A program made the translations under genes and the position numbers. The notes below the pieces were generated by a model. That model was not told the DNA's origin. It ran no database searches and saw nothing but the letters and a program-made list of their open reading frames with translations. From Rubrivivax sp. (GTDB lineage: Bacteria > Pseudomonadota > Gammaproteobacteria > Burkholderiales > Burkholderiaceae_C), in the NCBI GenBank assembly GCA_022842595.1, contig JALHPF010000002.1, positions 62,001 through 126,000 on the forward strand: DNA of 64,000 nt, in the 5' to 3' direction. This document shows positions 30,560-40,648 of this stretch, one piece after another; positions within the stretch are counted from its first letter, which is position 1; the number at the start of each line of letters is the position of its first letter.

Positions 30560-31311
30560 GCCTGGCCAGGATGAAGGATTTCGGGGTCCAGCAGGGACCA
30601 CGCATTTTCATCATAGGTCCAATCGGCCGGCGCCATCGCCCGTGTGCCATGCGCCACCTGCGCGAGGAACTGGATGCGCGAAATCTCGCCGGCACCCAGC
30701 GAAGCCAGATGGCGGGTGTTCTGCTGGCAGTCGATCAAGGCCACGCCGCGCGCGCGGCAGGCCGCGACGAAGGCGGCCATGGCGATCTTGCTGGCGTCGG
30801 TGCGGTGCGCAAACATGCTCTCGCCGAAACACACGCGGCCGATGTTGACAAAGTACAGGCCACCCACCAGCTGCCCGTCGACCCAGGTCTCGGCGCTGTG
30901 AACGCGGCCCAGGTGATGCCAGTCGATGTAGGCCTGCATCAGCTCGGGCACGATCCAGGTGCCGTCCTGACCTTCGCGCGGGGTGCTGGCACAGGCGCGG
31001 ATGACGGCGGCGAAGTCGCTGTCGAAGCGCACTTCGCAGCGCGGGTCGTGGACAAAACGCCGCAGTGTCTTGCGCAGTGATCGCGACAGCTTGAAGCCGG
31101 CCACGGGCAGCACCATGCGCGGGTCGGGGCTCCACCACAGCGGCGGCTGGCCGGGGCCGTACCAGGGGAAGATGCCCATGCGGTAGGCCTCCTCCAGCCG
31201 CGCCGGCGTGACCCGTCCGCCAGCGGCCACCAGGCCTGGCGCGTCGGTGTCGGCGCCCAGCGCGGTGTGGGCCGGCGGCAGCGGGCTTTGCTCGTCGATC
31301 CAGCTCAGCAT
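30556..31311 (-). CDS. aat: Leucyl/phenylalanyl-tRNA-protein transferase
   Basis: A 251-residue enzyme that adds Leu or Phe to proteins with N-terminal Arg or Lys. Diagnostic sequence: [54 protein letters not shown] and [19 protein letters not shown]. The length is typical. It is co-transcribed with bpt through a 4-base overlap, giving both branches of the bacterial Leu N-degron pathway from one transcript; clpS is not in the window. Confidence 0.94.
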   Translation of the reverse strand: MLSWIDEQSPLPPAHTALGADTDAPGLVAAGGRVTPARLEEAYRMGIFPWYGPGQPPLWWSPDPRMVLPVAGFKLSRSLRKTLRRFVHDPRCEVRFDSDFAAVIRACASTPREGQDGTWIVPELMQAYIDWHHLGRVHSAETWVDGQLVGGLYFVNIGRVCFGESMFAHRTDASKIAMAAFVAACRARGVALIDCQQNTRHLASLGAGEISRIQFLAQVAHGTRAMAPADWTYDENAWSLLDPEILHPGQA

Positions 31312-31331
31312 GCGGCGCGCCCCTCGTCAGC

Positions 31332-33515
31332 TCAGGGCTTGCCCAGCTGCTTCCAGAGAAACGCGTATTCCAGCGCCGTCATCTGCGCGCGCTGGCCGTT
31401 GTCGGCCGCCCCGCCGTGGCCGCCTTCGATGTTCTCCCAGTACAGCAGCGGGTGGCCCTGCTCCAGCATGCGCGCGGCCATCTTGCGGGCATGGCCGGGG
31501 TGCACGCGGTCGTCGCGCGTGCTGGTGACGAAGAGCACCTTCGGGTAAGTCTTGCCCGCCTTCACGTTCTGGTAGGGGCTGTAGGCGCTGATGTAGCGCC
31601 ATTCATCGGGCTTGTCGGGGTCGCCGTACTCAGCCATCCACGAGGCACCGGCCAGCAGCTTGTGATAGCGCTGCATGTCCAGCAGCGGCACCTGGCAGAC
31701 CACGGCATTGAACAGTTCGGGCCGCTGCAGCATCACTGCGCCGACCAGCAGGCCGCCGTTGCTGCCGCCCTGGATGCCCAGCCGGCGCGGGCTGGTGATC
31801 TTGCGCGCGATGATGTCCTCGGCCACGGCGGCGAAGTCGTCGTAGCTCTTCTGCTTGAGCGCCTTGATGGCGGCCTGGTGCCAGCCCGGGCCGAACTCGC
31901 CGCCGCCGCGGATGTTGGCGAGCACGAAGACACCGCCCTGCGTCGTCCAGGCGCGGCCCTGCACGCCGGAATACCAGGGGTTCAGCGGCACTTCGAAGCC
32001 GCCGTAGCCGTACAGCAGGGTGGGGTTGTCGCCATCGGCCTTGGCGTTCTTCGGCCAGATCACGAAGTAGGGCACCTTGGTGCCGTCCTTGCTGGTGGCG
32101 AAGTTCTGTTCGACGCGCAGGCCGGCGGCGTCGTAGAAGCTCGGTCGCGCCTTGAGCCGTTCACGGTCGTCGCTGCCGGTGCGACCGAGCTGCAGCGAGT
32201 CAGGCTGCAGGAAGTCGGCCACGTTCAGCAGGTAGGCCTCGGCCAGGGTGTCGGTGCGCAGCAGCGGGTCGTGCAGGGCGGCAGCGCTCAGCGTGCCGGG
32301 GTAGGGCGCATTGACCTCGCGTCGGGTCCAGCGGCCGGCCTTGGGCGTCCATTCCTCGAGCCGGCTGGCGACGTTGTCGGAAATCGTCAGCAGCAGCGAA
32401 CCGCGCGTGGCCGAGAAGCCCGACAGCGAGCGCGTGGCCGTGGGCGTGAACAGCGCCGTGAACTTGCGTTCGCCCTTCAGGTAGGCGTTGGCGTCGCCCA
32501 CCAGCAGCGCGCCACGTGGCCAGGTGGTTTCGCCCAGCTTCCAGTCGCTGCGCAGTTCCACCAGCACACGTTCACGCCAGAAGCTGAGCTGGGCGTCGCT
32601 CGGCTTGTCGATGGGCACCAGCTTGTCGCCCTGGAGCAGCTGCATGCGGTTGTTGTAGAAGTCGAGGGCGCGCACGAACAGCGTACGTTCGTAGCCCGGC
32701 GTCTTGTCGACCGAGGCATAGGCGTAGACGTCCTTCACTTCGGCTTCGAACATGGTGCGCGCCGAAGCCAGCGGCAGCCCGCGCTGCCAACGCTTGACGA
32801 CCCGCGGGTAGCCCGACTCCGTCATCGAGCCCGGGCCGAAGTCGGTGGCCACGTAGACATGGTCGATGTCGATCCACTCGACGCTGCTCTTCGCTTCGGG
32901 CAGGGTGAAGCCGGTGTCGACGAAGCGCTTGGCGGTGGCGTCGAATTCGCGCACGACGCTGGCGTCGGCACCACCGCGGGACAATGCCAGCAGGCAGCGG
33001 CTGTAGACACCCTTGTCGTCCGGCACCAGCCAGGTGGCGCCGCCCCAGACCCAGTTTTCCTTTTCTGTCTTGCCCAGCGCGTCGATGTCGAGCACGGTTT
33101 CCCAGGCCGTGTCCTTTGCATTGGGCTTGCGGTATTCGGCCAGGCTGGTGCGACGCCACAGGCCACGCGGGTTGGCGGCGTCCTTCCACAGGTTGTAGAA
33201 AAAGTCGCCGCGGCGCTGCACGTAGGGAATCTGCTCCTTCGAATCGAGCACGGCGCGGATGTCGGCACGCATCTGCTCGAAGCCGGGGCGTGCCTGCAGT
33301 TCGCCTTCGCTTTCCGCGTTGCGCTGGCGCACCCAGGCCAGTGCACGCTCGCCCTGCACGTCTTCGAGCCACAGGTAGGGGTCGGTGACGGAGGGGGCTG
33401 AAGCAGGTGCGGTTTGGGACATGGCGAGGCGTGGGGAAAGCAAAGGGGAGGCGCCGGCTACGAGTGCGGCGCTGGCTTGAAGCATGTGGCGGCGGGTGGG
33501 CGTGGTGGGAGTCAT
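31332..33515 (-). CDS. Prolyl oligopeptidase family serine peptidase (S9A), exported
   Basis: A 727-residue peptidase with a twin-arginine-like leader (TRRHMLQASAALVAGASPLL). A beta-propeller-type N-terminal domain is followed by the alpha/beta-hydrolase domain. The catalytic Ser lies in GIQGGSNGGLLVG (about 585), the Asp in STRDDRVHPGH (about 668-669) and the His in EGGHGG (about 700). YGYGGFEVPLNPWYSGV and ANIRGGGEFGPGWHQA are classical S9A features. It should cleave proline-containing short peptides, in the periplasm if the leader works. It is 20 bases downstream of no operon partner other than yaeQ, whose stop lies 2 bases before its start. Confidence 0.9.
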   Translation of the reverse strand: MTPTTPTRRHMLQASAALVAGASPLLSPRLAMSQTAPASAPSVTDPYLWLEDVQGERALAWVRQRNAESEGELQARPGFEQMRADIRAVLDSKEQIPYVQRRGDFFYNLWKDAANPRGLWRRTSLAEYRKPNAKDTAWETVLDIDALGKTEKENWVWGGATWLVPDDKGVYSRCLLALSRGGADASVVREFDATAKRFVDTGFTLPEAKSSVEWIDIDHVYVATDFGPGSMTESGYPRVVKRWQRGLPLASARTMFEAEVKDVYAYASVDKTPGYERTLFVRALDFYNNRMQLLQGDKLVPIDKPSDAQLSFWRERVLVELRSDWKLGETTWPRGALLVGDANAYLKGERKFTALFTPTATRSLSGFSATRGSLLLTISDNVASRLEEWTPKAGRWTRREVNAPYPGTLSAAALHDPLLRTDTLAEAYLLNVADFLQPDSLQLGRTGSDDRERLKARPSFYDAAGLRVEQNFATSKDGTKVPYFVIWPKNAKADGDNPTLLYGYGGFEVPLNPWYSGVQGRAWTTQGGVFVLANIRGGGEFGPGWHQAAIKALKQKSYDDFAAVAEDIIARKITSPRRLGIQGGSNGGLLVGAVMLQRPELFNAVVCQVPLLDMQRYHKLLAGASWMAEYGDPDKPDEWRYISAYSPYQNVKAGKTYPKVLFVTSTRDDRVHPGHARKMAARMLEQGHPLLYWENIEGGHGGAADNGQRAQMTALEYAFLWKQLGKP

Positions 33516-33517
33516 GG

Positions 33518-34081
33518 CTACGGTGTCGGCGCTTGCAGGGACTTCAGGTGGACCTCAACGCTGTCGCTCTGGTTCCCGACCCAGATCTGGCCTTCCTGCA
33601 CCGTCACCTGCAGTTGCATCGAACGGTCGGCCAGCCGGGCCAGGGCGGCGCTTTCGTCGGCGGGAATCTGCCAGACCTGCAGGTTGCGCAGGCGCGAGAG
33701 CTTCGGTGCGATGGCCGCCCACCAGATGGGGGCAGACTGCGCGTAGCAGTAGAGCGTGACGAGTTCGGCGCGCCCGCAAGCCTTGGTCAGGCGGCGGTCG
33801 TCGGCCGGCTGGCCCACTTCCACCCAGTGGCGCAGTACGCCGGCCAGGCTGTGGCGCCAGAGGTCGGGCTCGTCGCCGTCGGACAGGCCCCGGGCAAAGA
33901 CCAGGGCGCCGTCGTGGTCGTCGGCGGGAACGTTCAACGCGAAGGCCAGCACCCGGGCCATCAGGCGCTCGTCGGTTTCCGACGGGTGGCGGGCGAGGGT
34001 CAGTGCATGGTCGGCATACAGGGCGCGATCCATGTCGGCAATCTGCAGGGCGGCCTTGAAGATGGTGGACTTGATGGCCAT
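33518..34081 (-). CDS. yaeQ: YaeQ family protein
   Basis: A 187-residue protein starting MAIKSTIFKAALQIADMDR, the family's invariant opening. ALTLARHPSETDERLMARVLAFAL, FARGLSDGDEPDLW and LQVTVQEGQIWVGNQ follow. YaeQ has a PD-(D/E)XK nuclease-like fold but no proven nuclease activity; it has been linked to compensation for RfaH loss. The start at 34081 excludes a long upstream frame. It is transcribed leftward and almost touches the S9 peptidase gene. Confidence 0.92.
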   Translation of the reverse strand: MAIKSTIFKAALQIADMDRALYADHALTLARHPSETDERLMARVLAFALNVPADDHDGALVFARGLSDGDEPDLWRHSLAGVLRHWVEVGQPADDRRLTKACGRAELVTLYCYAQSAPIWWAAIAPKLSRLRNLQVWQIPADESAALARLADRSMQLQVTVQEGQIWVGNQSDSVEVHLKSLQAPTP

Positions 34082-34190
34082 GGGTGCGGTTGGGGGTGGG
34101 TGCCGGGTTTCGGCGCCTGGTGCAATGGCATCATTGTCGCCCTGCCGGGGCGGCTTGCCGCCCCATGCCCATATGTCTTCGAGGACACGC

Positions 34191-34985
34191 ATGAAGCTTC
34201 ACACCGCAGCCGCTTCCGTTGCTTGCGCCGCCCATGCGGCATTTGCCGCTGCCTTCCTGTTCAGCACCTTGGCTCCGGCCCAGGCCCAGACCACCGCGCC
34301 GGCCAAGCCTGCACCCAAGGCCGCGGCCAAGCCTGCTGCCGAGGCAGGCGCGAAGACGCTCAGCCTGGGCGGGGCCGCACCGGCCGAAGGCGCCGCCAGC
34401 GGCGTGCGCCGCGGCATCATGACGCGCGACGAGCTGCGCGCCTGCCTGAGCGACGAAGCCACCATCCGCACGCGCCTGGCCGAACTCGAAGGCAAGCGCG
34501 CGCCGCTGGAGGCCGAAAAGGCCCAGCTGGCCACCGAACAGACGGCCTTCCGCGAAGAGCGCGTGGCGATGGAGGCCGCGCAGAAAGAAGCCACCGACGC
34601 TTTGAACGTCAAGTTCAAGGCTTTCGCGGTGCGGGTCGAGGCCGTCAACGAACGGGTCAAGAGCCTGAACGAAGGCGGCAAGTCCGGCTCTGCCTTCGAG
34701 CGTGAGCGCAAGGCCATCAACGACGAGCGTGCGACGCTGGAAACCGAGCGCAAGGCGCTCGAAGCGGAAAAGGAAGGCATCGTCGGCAAGCTGCAGGCGC
34801 GCGTCACGGCCTACAACGAGAAGGCGCGCGCGGTCGACGGCCGCGTGGCCGACTGGAACACGCGCAACAACAAGGTCAACGACGATGCCCAGGGCCTGGA
34901 AGCCGAGCGCAAGGACTGGGTCAGCACCTGTTCCAACCGTCGCTACCGCGAAGAAGACGAGATCGCCATCAAGGCGGGCAAGTAA
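34191..34985 (+). CDS. Exported Ala-rich coiled-coil protein of unknown function
   Basis: A 264-residue protein. A signal peptide (hydrophobic HAAFAAAFLFSTL, cleavage after AQAQ) is followed by an Ala/Pro/Lys-rich stretch (about 35-70). Residues about 80-250 are almost entirely charged heptad-like coiled coil (AELEGKRAPLEAEKAQL, EVERKALEAEKEGIVGK-like segments). There are two Cys in the mature part, one in DELRACLSDE and one in WVSTCSNRR near the end, which could form a disulphide. No enzymatic domain is visible. It may be a periplasmic structural or scaffold protein. Confidence 0.78.
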   Translation: MKLHTAAASVACAAHAAFAAAFLFSTLAPAQAQTTAPAKPAPKAAAKPAAEAGAKTLSLGGAAPAEGAASGVRRGIMTRDELRACLSDEATIRTRLAELEGKRAPLEAEKAQLATEQTAFREERVAMEAAQKEATDALNVKFKAFAVRVEAVNERVKSLNEGGKSGSAFERERKAINDERATLETERKALEAEKEGIVGKLQARVTAYNEKARAVDGRVADWNTRNNKVNDDAQGLEAERKDWVSTCSNRRYREEDEIAIKAGK

Positions 34986-35026
34986 ACCAAGAAAAGGGCC
35001 TCGCTGCCCAGGGGAGACACCGCCGC

Positions 35027-37114
35027 ATGGATACCACCGCCGTCACCAACCCCTTGCTGCAGGACTGGCAGGCCCCTTACGGCCTGCCACCGTTCGCCAG
35101 CCTGGAACCCGCTCATTTCGAACCGGCGCTGCGCGAGGCCATGCGCCAGCACCGGGCAGAACTTGCCACCATCGGCAGCCAGCGCGAGGCGCCGAGCTTC
35201 GACAACACGGTGGCTGCCTTCGACCGCAGCGGCCGCCTGCTCGACCGCGTGGCCGCGGTCTTCTACAACCTCACGAGTTCGGCCACGAGCCCGGCGCTGC
35301 AGGCCGTGCAGCGGACCATGGCCGCGCCGATGGCCGCGCACAGCAGCGCCGTCTACATGGACGCGGCGCTGTTTGCGCGGGTCGATGCCGTCCACGCCGA
35401 ACGTGCCAGCCTGGGCCTGTCGCCCGAGGCCCGGCGCCTGGTCGAACGTGTGCACCTGGACTTCGTGCGTTCGGGCGCGCGCATGGCGCCCGAGGCACAG
35501 GCGCGCTATGCGCAGGTGATGGAAGCGCTGGCCGGCCTGACCACCCGCTTCGCGCAGAACGTGCTGCACGACGAAAGCAGCTGGAGCCTGTCCTTGCCCG
35601 ACGCCGCAGCGCTGGCCGGCCTGCCCGACTTCGTGCGCGCGGCGGCACGCCAGGCCGCGGCCGAGCGTGGCCTGCCCGGCCACGTGGTGACGCTGTCGCG
35701 CTCGCTGGTCGTGCCTTTCCTCACCTTCAGCGAACGCCGCGACCTGCGTGAACAGGCCTGGCGCGCCTGGACCCGCCGCGGCGAACATGCCGGCGAGCAC
35801 GACAACCGCGAGGTGGCCCGCGACATCCTGCGCCTGCGCAACGAGCAGGCGCGCCTGCATGGCCACGCCTGCTTCGCCGACCACGCGCTGACCGACACCA
35901 TGGCCGGCACGCACGCGGCGGTGCAGGGACTGCTGGGTGAAGTGTGGCCACGTGCGCTGGCCGCCGTCGACCGCGAACAGCAGCAGCTGCTGGCCCTGAT
36001 GCAGGCCGAAGGCGTGCAGGCCACGCTCGAGCCCTGGGACTGGCGCTTCTACGCCGAGAAGGTGCGGCGCGAGCGCTTCGCCATCGACGACGCCGAGGTC
36101 AAGCCCTACTTCCGCCTGGACAACATGGTGCAGGCCGCCTTCGATTGCGCCAGCCGCCTGTTCGGCCTGCGCTTCACGCTGCGCGATGACTTGCCTGTCT
36201 ACCACCCCGACGTCAAGACCTATGAGGTCCGCAATGCGGCCGGCGAGGTCAGCGGCATCTTCCTGCAGGACAACTTCGCCCGTGCCGGCAAGCGCAGCGG
36301 TGCCTGGATGAGCTCGCTGCGCTGGCAGAGCCGCAACGGCGGCCCCGGCAACGAGCCGGGCACGCTGCCGGTCATCCTGAACAACAACAACTTTGCCAAG
36401 GCCGCCGAAGCCGAAGGCCAGCCCACGCTGCTGTCGATGGACGACGCGCGCACGCTCTTCCATGAATTCGGCCATGGGCTGCACGGGCTGCTGAGCGATG
36501 TCACCTACCGGCGGCTGTCGGGCACGCAGGTGCTGCGCGACTTCGTCGAGCTGCCCTCGCAGATCTTCGAGCACTGGATCACCGAACCCGAAGTCCTGCA
36601 GCGCCATGCCCGCCATTGGCAGACCGGCGAGCCCATCCCGGCCGAGCTGGTGGCGCGGCTGCAGCGCGCGCAGCGTTTCAACCAGGGATATGAAACGGTG
36701 CGCTACACCGCCAGCGCGCTCGTCGACATGGCCGTGCATGCGCTGCCCGAGGCCGAACCCCCGGCCGACCTGTGCGCCTTCGAGGCCGACATGCTGCAGC
36801 GCGCCGGCCTGCCGCACGCCGTGGGCCTGAACCACCGCCTGGTGCATTTCCAGCACCTGTTTGCCAGCAGCGGCTATGCCGCGGGCTACTACGTGTACCT
36901 GTGGGCCGAGGTGCTGGACGCCGACGGCTATGACGCCTTCACCGAAGCCGGCAGCCCCTTCGACCCCGCGGTGGCCGAGCGGCTGCTTCGCCACATCTAT
37001 GCCAGTGGCAACAGTGTGGCGCCTGGCGCAGCCTACGCCGCCTTCCGCGGCCGCGGGCCGACCGTGCAGCCCCTGCTGAAGAAACGCGGCCTGCTCGAAG
37101 CCGCGCCGGCCTGA
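35027..37114 (+). CDS. dcp: M3 family metallopeptidase, peptidyl-dipeptidase Dcp-like
   Basis: A 695-residue zinc metallopeptidase. Opening NPLLQDWQAPYGLPPFASLEP and the catalytic LFHEFGHGLHGLL (HEXXH, third ligand in the following FVELPSQIFEHW) fit peptidyl-dipeptidase Dcp better than oligopeptidase A. The sequence YRRLSGTQVLRDFVELPSQ is the Dcp-type continuation. The length agrees with Dcp (about 680). It lacks a signal peptide, so it is cytoplasmic and degrades peptides two residues at a time from the C-terminus. The ribosome binding site is a weak GGGGAG before the ATG. Its stop directly abuts the convergent hybrid kinase gene. Confidence 0.88.
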   Translation: MDTTAVTNPLLQDWQAPYGLPPFASLEPAHFEPALREAMRQHRAELATIGSQREAPSFDNTVAAFDRSGRLLDRVAAVFYNLTSSATSPALQAVQRTMAAPMAAHSSAVYMDAALFARVDAVHAERASLGLSPEARRLVERVHLDFVRSGARMAPEAQARYAQVMEALAGLTTRFAQNVLHDESSWSLSLPDAAALAGLPDFVRAAARQAAAERGLPGHVVTLSRSLVVPFLTFSERRDLREQAWRAWTRRGEHAGEHDNREVARDILRLRNEQARLHGHACFADHALTDTMAGTHAAVQGLLGEVWPRALAAVDREQQQLLALMQAEGVQATLEPWDWRFYAEKVRRERFAIDDAEVKPYFRLDNMVQAAFDCASRLFGLRFTLRDDLPVYHPDVKTYEVRNAAGEVSGIFLQDNFARAGKRSGAWMSSLRWQSRNGGPGNEPGTLPVILNNNNFAKAAEAEGQPTLLSMDDARTLFHEFGHGLHGLLSDVTYRRLSGTQVLRDFVELPSQIFEHWITEPEVLQRHARHWQTGEPIPAELVARLQRAQRFNQGYETVRYTASALVDMAVHALPEAEPPADLCAFEADMLQRAGLPHAVGLNHRLVHFQHLFASSGYAAGYYVYLWAEVLDADGYDAFTEAGSPFDPAVAERLLRHIYASGNSVAPGAAYAAFRGRGPTVQPLLKKRGLLEAAPA

Positions 37115-39805
37115 CTACACCGGCGCAGGTCCGAACCGGGCTTCGAGCGCGGCCATGAAGGCGCTGAAGTCCAGCGGCTTGGTCCAGTAGGCGGCAGCGC
37201 CGGCGCGCAGCGCGCGCTCGATGTCGTCGGGCATGGCGTTGGCCGACAGAGCCATGCACGGGATGCGTGCAGTGGCCGCATCGGCCCGCAGCCGCGCCAG
37301 CACCTCCAGGCCGTTGATGTCGGGCAACTGCATGTCCAGGAGCAGCAGTTCGGGCTGCAGTTCGCGGGCACGGGCCAGGCCGCTGGTGCCGTCCGCGGCG
37401 AGATGCAGATCGATGTCGCGGCGGCGGGCCAGGAGCTCGGAAATGATCAGCGCATTGACCGGGTTGTCCTCGATGTACAGCACCTGGTGGCGCGCAGCGG
37501 CCGGTGCCGGTGCCCGTGCCGGTGCCAGCGCAGCGCTTGGTGCGCGCGAAGCCTCGCTGGGCCCGGTCTGAACCGTGGGCGGCAGCGCGCGCCGCAGGCT
37601 CAGCACGAAGCTGCTGCCCTCGCCGGGCTTGCTTTGCACTTCCAGCCGGCCGCCCATGCGTTCGGCCAAGGTCCGGGCGATCGTCAGTCCGATGCCCGAG
37701 CCTTCGATGCCGGAGGCCTCGGCACCCAGGCGGTTGAAGGGCTCGAAGAGGTGGCGCAATTGCTCGGCGTTCATGCCGCAGCCGGTGTCGCTGACACGCA
37801 GATGGACTTCGTCGCCAGCCGGCCAGGCTTGCACCTCGACGCGGCCGCCGGCGCGGTTGTACTTGATGGCGTTGCTGAGCAGGTTCAGCAGCACCTGGCG
37901 CAGCCGCATGGTGTCGGCCGCTACCTGCAGTCCTGGCAAGCCGGGAGTCTGATCGATGTCGGTGAGCAGACTGATCTGTCGTGCCTGCAGCTGCGGTTCC
38001 AGCATCGGCAACGTCGAGCGCAGCACCGCGGCCAGCGCCACGGGTTCCAGGTTGATCCGCAATTCGCCGGTCTCCAGGCCAGCGAGGTCGAGCACGTCGT
38101 TGATCAGGCGCAGCAGGTGCTGGCCCGCGGCCTGCACATGCTGCAGCCGCCGCTGGCGCAGGCTGGCGTCCGGCGCGCTCTCGCCCTCGTCCGTCAGCAG
38201 CAGTTCGGTGAAGCCCAGCACGGCGTTCAGCGGGGTGCGCAGTTCGTGGCTGATACGCGCCATGAACTGGCTCTTGGCCGCACTTTCGCGCTGGGCGATC
38301 TCACGTTCATGGCGCATTGCAGCAGCGTTGCGCGCGTCGGTGACGTCCCAGTTCACGCCGATGCGCCGCACCGCCTGGCCCTGGTCGTCGCGCAGGGTCT
38401 GCGAGCGCGTGGCGAGCCAGCGTACCTGGCCGTCGGGCCAGACGACGCGGAATTCGTAGTCGGCCTGCTTCTGCTGTTCCACGGCCACCCGGTGCAGCGC
38501 CATCACGCGGTCACGGTCGTCGGGGTGCACGATCGCCATGCGCTCGACCGGGCTCATGGCGTGACGTTGCGGCGGCAGGCCGCGCAGCACCCACATCTGT
38601 TCGTCCCAGTACGCGGTTTCGCTGCGCAGGTCGACTTCCCAGGTGCCGATGCCCGCTGATCGCGTCACGAGGGCGACACGCTCGGCCGCGTTGCGCAGCG
38701 CGATTTCGGCGTCGCGACGGTCCGTGACGTCCATCGACACGCCAACGAAGGCCAGGGCTTCGCCCGTGGCACTGCGCTGCAGCACGCGCCGTGTCAGCAC
38801 TTGCCGCCAGCCGCCGTCGGCGCGGCGGTAGCGGGCTTCGACATCGACCGGCTTTTCGCTCGTCATCGCCAGGTGCGCCGAGGCCTGCACGGCGGGCAGG
38901 TCGTCGGGGTGGATGAGCGCGCGCACGTCGTCGATCGACATGTCCTCGGGGCGCGGCGGCATGTCGAGCAGCGCCCAGGCCTGGCTGTTGTAGCTCATGC
39001 GCTGGGTGCGCAGATCGTGGCGCCAGATCGCGATGCGGCCCAGGTCGACCGCCAGCGCCAGCTGTGATTCGATCTCGCCCGAGACGCCGGCCAGCGCCAG
39101 CGTCTCGGTGTCGTCGACCATCAGGCCGATGGCGCGTGCGGGCACGCCGTCGGGCCCCGCCTTCACTCGCCATTGCGAGTGCACGCGCCGCAGGGTGCCT
39201 TCCGGCGTGCGCAGGCTGAACCGGTGGCTGTAGGTGCCGGGTTGGCGCAGGGACTGGAGGAAGGCCCGTTCAAGCCCGGCGCGGTCGGCCAGGGCCACCT
39301 GCTGCAGGCTGTCCTCGAAGCTCGGCGCGCTGCCATCGCTGGCGGCCAGCCCGCGCAGCATCTGGACCTGGCGGTCCCAGGTGCCGGCGAGCGTGCGCGC
39401 GTCACGTTCCCAAAGGCCCAGGCGTCCGAAGTCGCGGGCCAGGTCCAGCGATTCCTGCAGTCGCGCGACTTCGGCCTGGGCCGCTCGCAGCGCATCGATG
39501 GGCTGCAAGCTCAGCATCCAGCCGCCTTCGGGCCGCGCTTGCGCCAGGGCCCGCACCCAGGCGGCGGGCGCTGCCGGTTCAGTCGGGCCTGGCAGCCGCA
39601 AGTCCAGCCCCTGACCCGCAGGGTTCGGCGACAGCGCTGCGTCCGCCAGCCAGGCCGCCCAGGCGACCCATTCAGCCGGCCTGGCCGTGGGTGCCAGGGC
39701 CCGGGCGGCGGCATTCGCCCAGGCCCACTGCATACCGCTGCCCACGCACAACAAGGGCGCGGGCACGGCGTCCAGCAGCGTCCGCGACTCCAGTGTCATC
39801 TCCAT
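37115..39805 (-). CDS. Cytoplasmic multi-PAS hybrid histidine kinase with C-terminal receiver
   Basis: An 896-residue kinase with no membrane segment. The N-terminal 500 residues contain several PAS-type repeats (for example WKLxxRxFSLRTPEG-like, VDVEARYRRADGGWRQV and YEFRVVWPDGQVRWLATR segments). HisKA SHELRTPLNAVLGF (His 520), HATPase (NAIKYNRAGG, DTGCGM, GSGIGLTIA) and a C-terminal receiver (LYIEDNPVNAL, Asp 824 in LLLDMQLPDING, Lys in YWTKPLD) follow. No Hpt is encoded in it or next to it; the receiver-Hpt and Hpt-bearing kinase elsewhere in the window could accept its phosphate. An internal signal such as redox or light is likely but unidentified. Confidence 0.87.
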   Translation of the reverse strand: MEMTLESRTLLDAVPAPLLCVGSGMQWAWANAAARALAPTARPAEWVAWAAWLADAALSPNPAGQGLDLRLPGPTEPAAPAAWVRALAQARPEGGWMLSLQPIDALRAAQAEVARLQESLDLARDFGRLGLWERDARTLAGTWDRQVQMLRGLAASDGSAPSFEDSLQQVALADRAGLERAFLQSLRQPGTYSHRFSLRTPEGTLRRVHSQWRVKAGPDGVPARAIGLMVDDTETLALAGVSGEIESQLALAVDLGRIAIWRHDLRTQRMSYNSQAWALLDMPPRPEDMSIDDVRALIHPDDLPAVQASAHLAMTSEKPVDVEARYRRADGGWRQVLTRRVLQRSATGEALAFVGVSMDVTDRRDAEIALRNAAERVALVTRSAGIGTWEVDLRSETAYWDEQMWVLRGLPPQRHAMSPVERMAIVHPDDRDRVMALHRVAVEQQKQADYEFRVVWPDGQVRWLATRSQTLRDDQGQAVRRIGVNWDVTDARNAAAMRHEREIAQRESAAKSQFMARISHELRTPLNAVLGFTELLLTDEGESAPDASLRQRRLQHVQAAGQHLLRLINDVLDLAGLETGELRINLEPVALAAVLRSTLPMLEPQLQARQISLLTDIDQTPGLPGLQVAADTMRLRQVLLNLLSNAIKYNRAGGRVEVQAWPAGDEVHLRVSDTGCGMNAEQLRHLFEPFNRLGAEASGIEGSGIGLTIARTLAERMGGRLEVQSKPGEGSSFVLSLRRALPPTVQTGPSEASRAPSAALAPARAPAPAAARHQVLYIEDNPVNALIISELLARRRDIDLHLAADGTSGLARARELQPELLLLDMQLPDINGLEVLARLRADAATARIPCMALSANAMPDDIERALRAGAAAYWTKPLDFSAFMAALEARFGPAPV

Positions 39806-39853
39806 GGTGAAAGTATGGATCAGACACGCCGCGCCCGAGCACAGGTGGCGCAG

Positions 39854-40648
39854 CTACATCGGCTTGAAACGCCAGGTATAGGCCTGGCTCACGAGCAGCC
39901 GCTCGGCGTGCTGCTTCAGCTGCAGCGTGATGCGCCCGGTGTCGTCGCGCTGCGCCCGGCCGATGGCGTCGGCGCGGACGATGACGCCGCGGTGGATCTG
40001 CCAGAAGACGTCGGGGTCCAGGCCCTCGGCAATGTCCTTCAGCGCCTTGCGAACATGGGCCTCGTCATGGGCCGTGACCACGCGCGTGTATTTCTCGTCG
40101 CTCTGGAAGAACAGCACTTCGTCGATGCTGAACATCTTGATGACGTCGCCGACACTGGCGCTGACCCAGCGCAGGCGCGGCGCCGATGCTCCGATGCCAG
40201 CGCCCGTGCCCTCGCTGTGGCGCCGCTGCAGCTGGGCCGACAGCTGTTCGACCAGGCCGCTCAGGTCAGGCGCGCTGGTCTGGGCCTGCAGCCGGGCCTG
40301 CAGCCGCTGGACCGTCTGCGCCAGGCGGTCGGCGCGCACGGGCTTGAGCAGGTAGTCCACCGCCCCGGCGTTGAAGGCCTCGATGGCGTGGCTGTCGTAG
40401 GCGGTGGTGAATACCGCGTGGCAGCGTCCGCTGGCGGCACGGGCGACGTCCAGGCCGCTCAGGCCAGGCATGCGGATGTCGAGAAAGGCGATGTCGGGTG
40501 CATGTTCGTCCAGCGCCTCCACCGCCGCCGGGCCATGCTCGCATTCGGCCACGATGCGAAGTTCCGGCCAGGCACTGGCCAACATGCGGCGCAACTCGGC
40601 GCGCGGCAGGTCTTCGTCGTCGGCGATCAGTGCAGTGGGCTGGCGCAT
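39854..40648 (-). CDS. LytTR response regulator (AlgR/LytR type)
   Basis: A 264-residue regulator. The receiver (about 5-120) has ALIADDEDLPR, acceptor Asp 57 in IAFLDIRMPGLSG and Lys in YLLKPVRADR. A proline-poor linker leads to the LytTR DNA-binding domain (about 160-264), with IDEVLFFQSDEKYTRVVT and FWQIHRGVIVRADAIGR. Its ATG overlaps the stop of the upstream kinase gene by one base. This is the pair seen in Burkholderiales as LytS/AlgZ-type kinase plus AlgR/LytR-type regulator. Target genes are not evident. Confidence 0.9.
   Translation of the reverse strand: MRQPTALIADDEDLPRAELRRMLASAWPELRIVAECEHGPAAVEALDEHAPDIAFLDIRMPGLSGLDVARAASGRCHAVFTTAYDSHAIEAFNAGAVDYLLKPVRADRLAQTVQRLQARLQAQTSAPDLSGLVEQLSAQLQRRHSEGTGAGIGASAPRLRWVSASVGDVIKMFSIDEVLFFQSDEKYTRVVTAHDEAHVRKALKDIAEGLDPDVFWQIHRGVIVRADAIGRAQRDDTGRITLQLKQHAERLLVSQAYTWRFKPM

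Noticed and set aside
31416..33401. 661-codon forward frame opposite the S9A peptidase
   Set aside because: Repetitive His/Gln/Val/Gly composition of a shadow frame; the reverse frame has the complete S9A catalytic triad and a leader peptide.
34943..36994. 683-codon reverse frame opposite dcp
   Set aside because: Shadow of the M3 peptidase, whose HEFGH motif and length identify the true strand.
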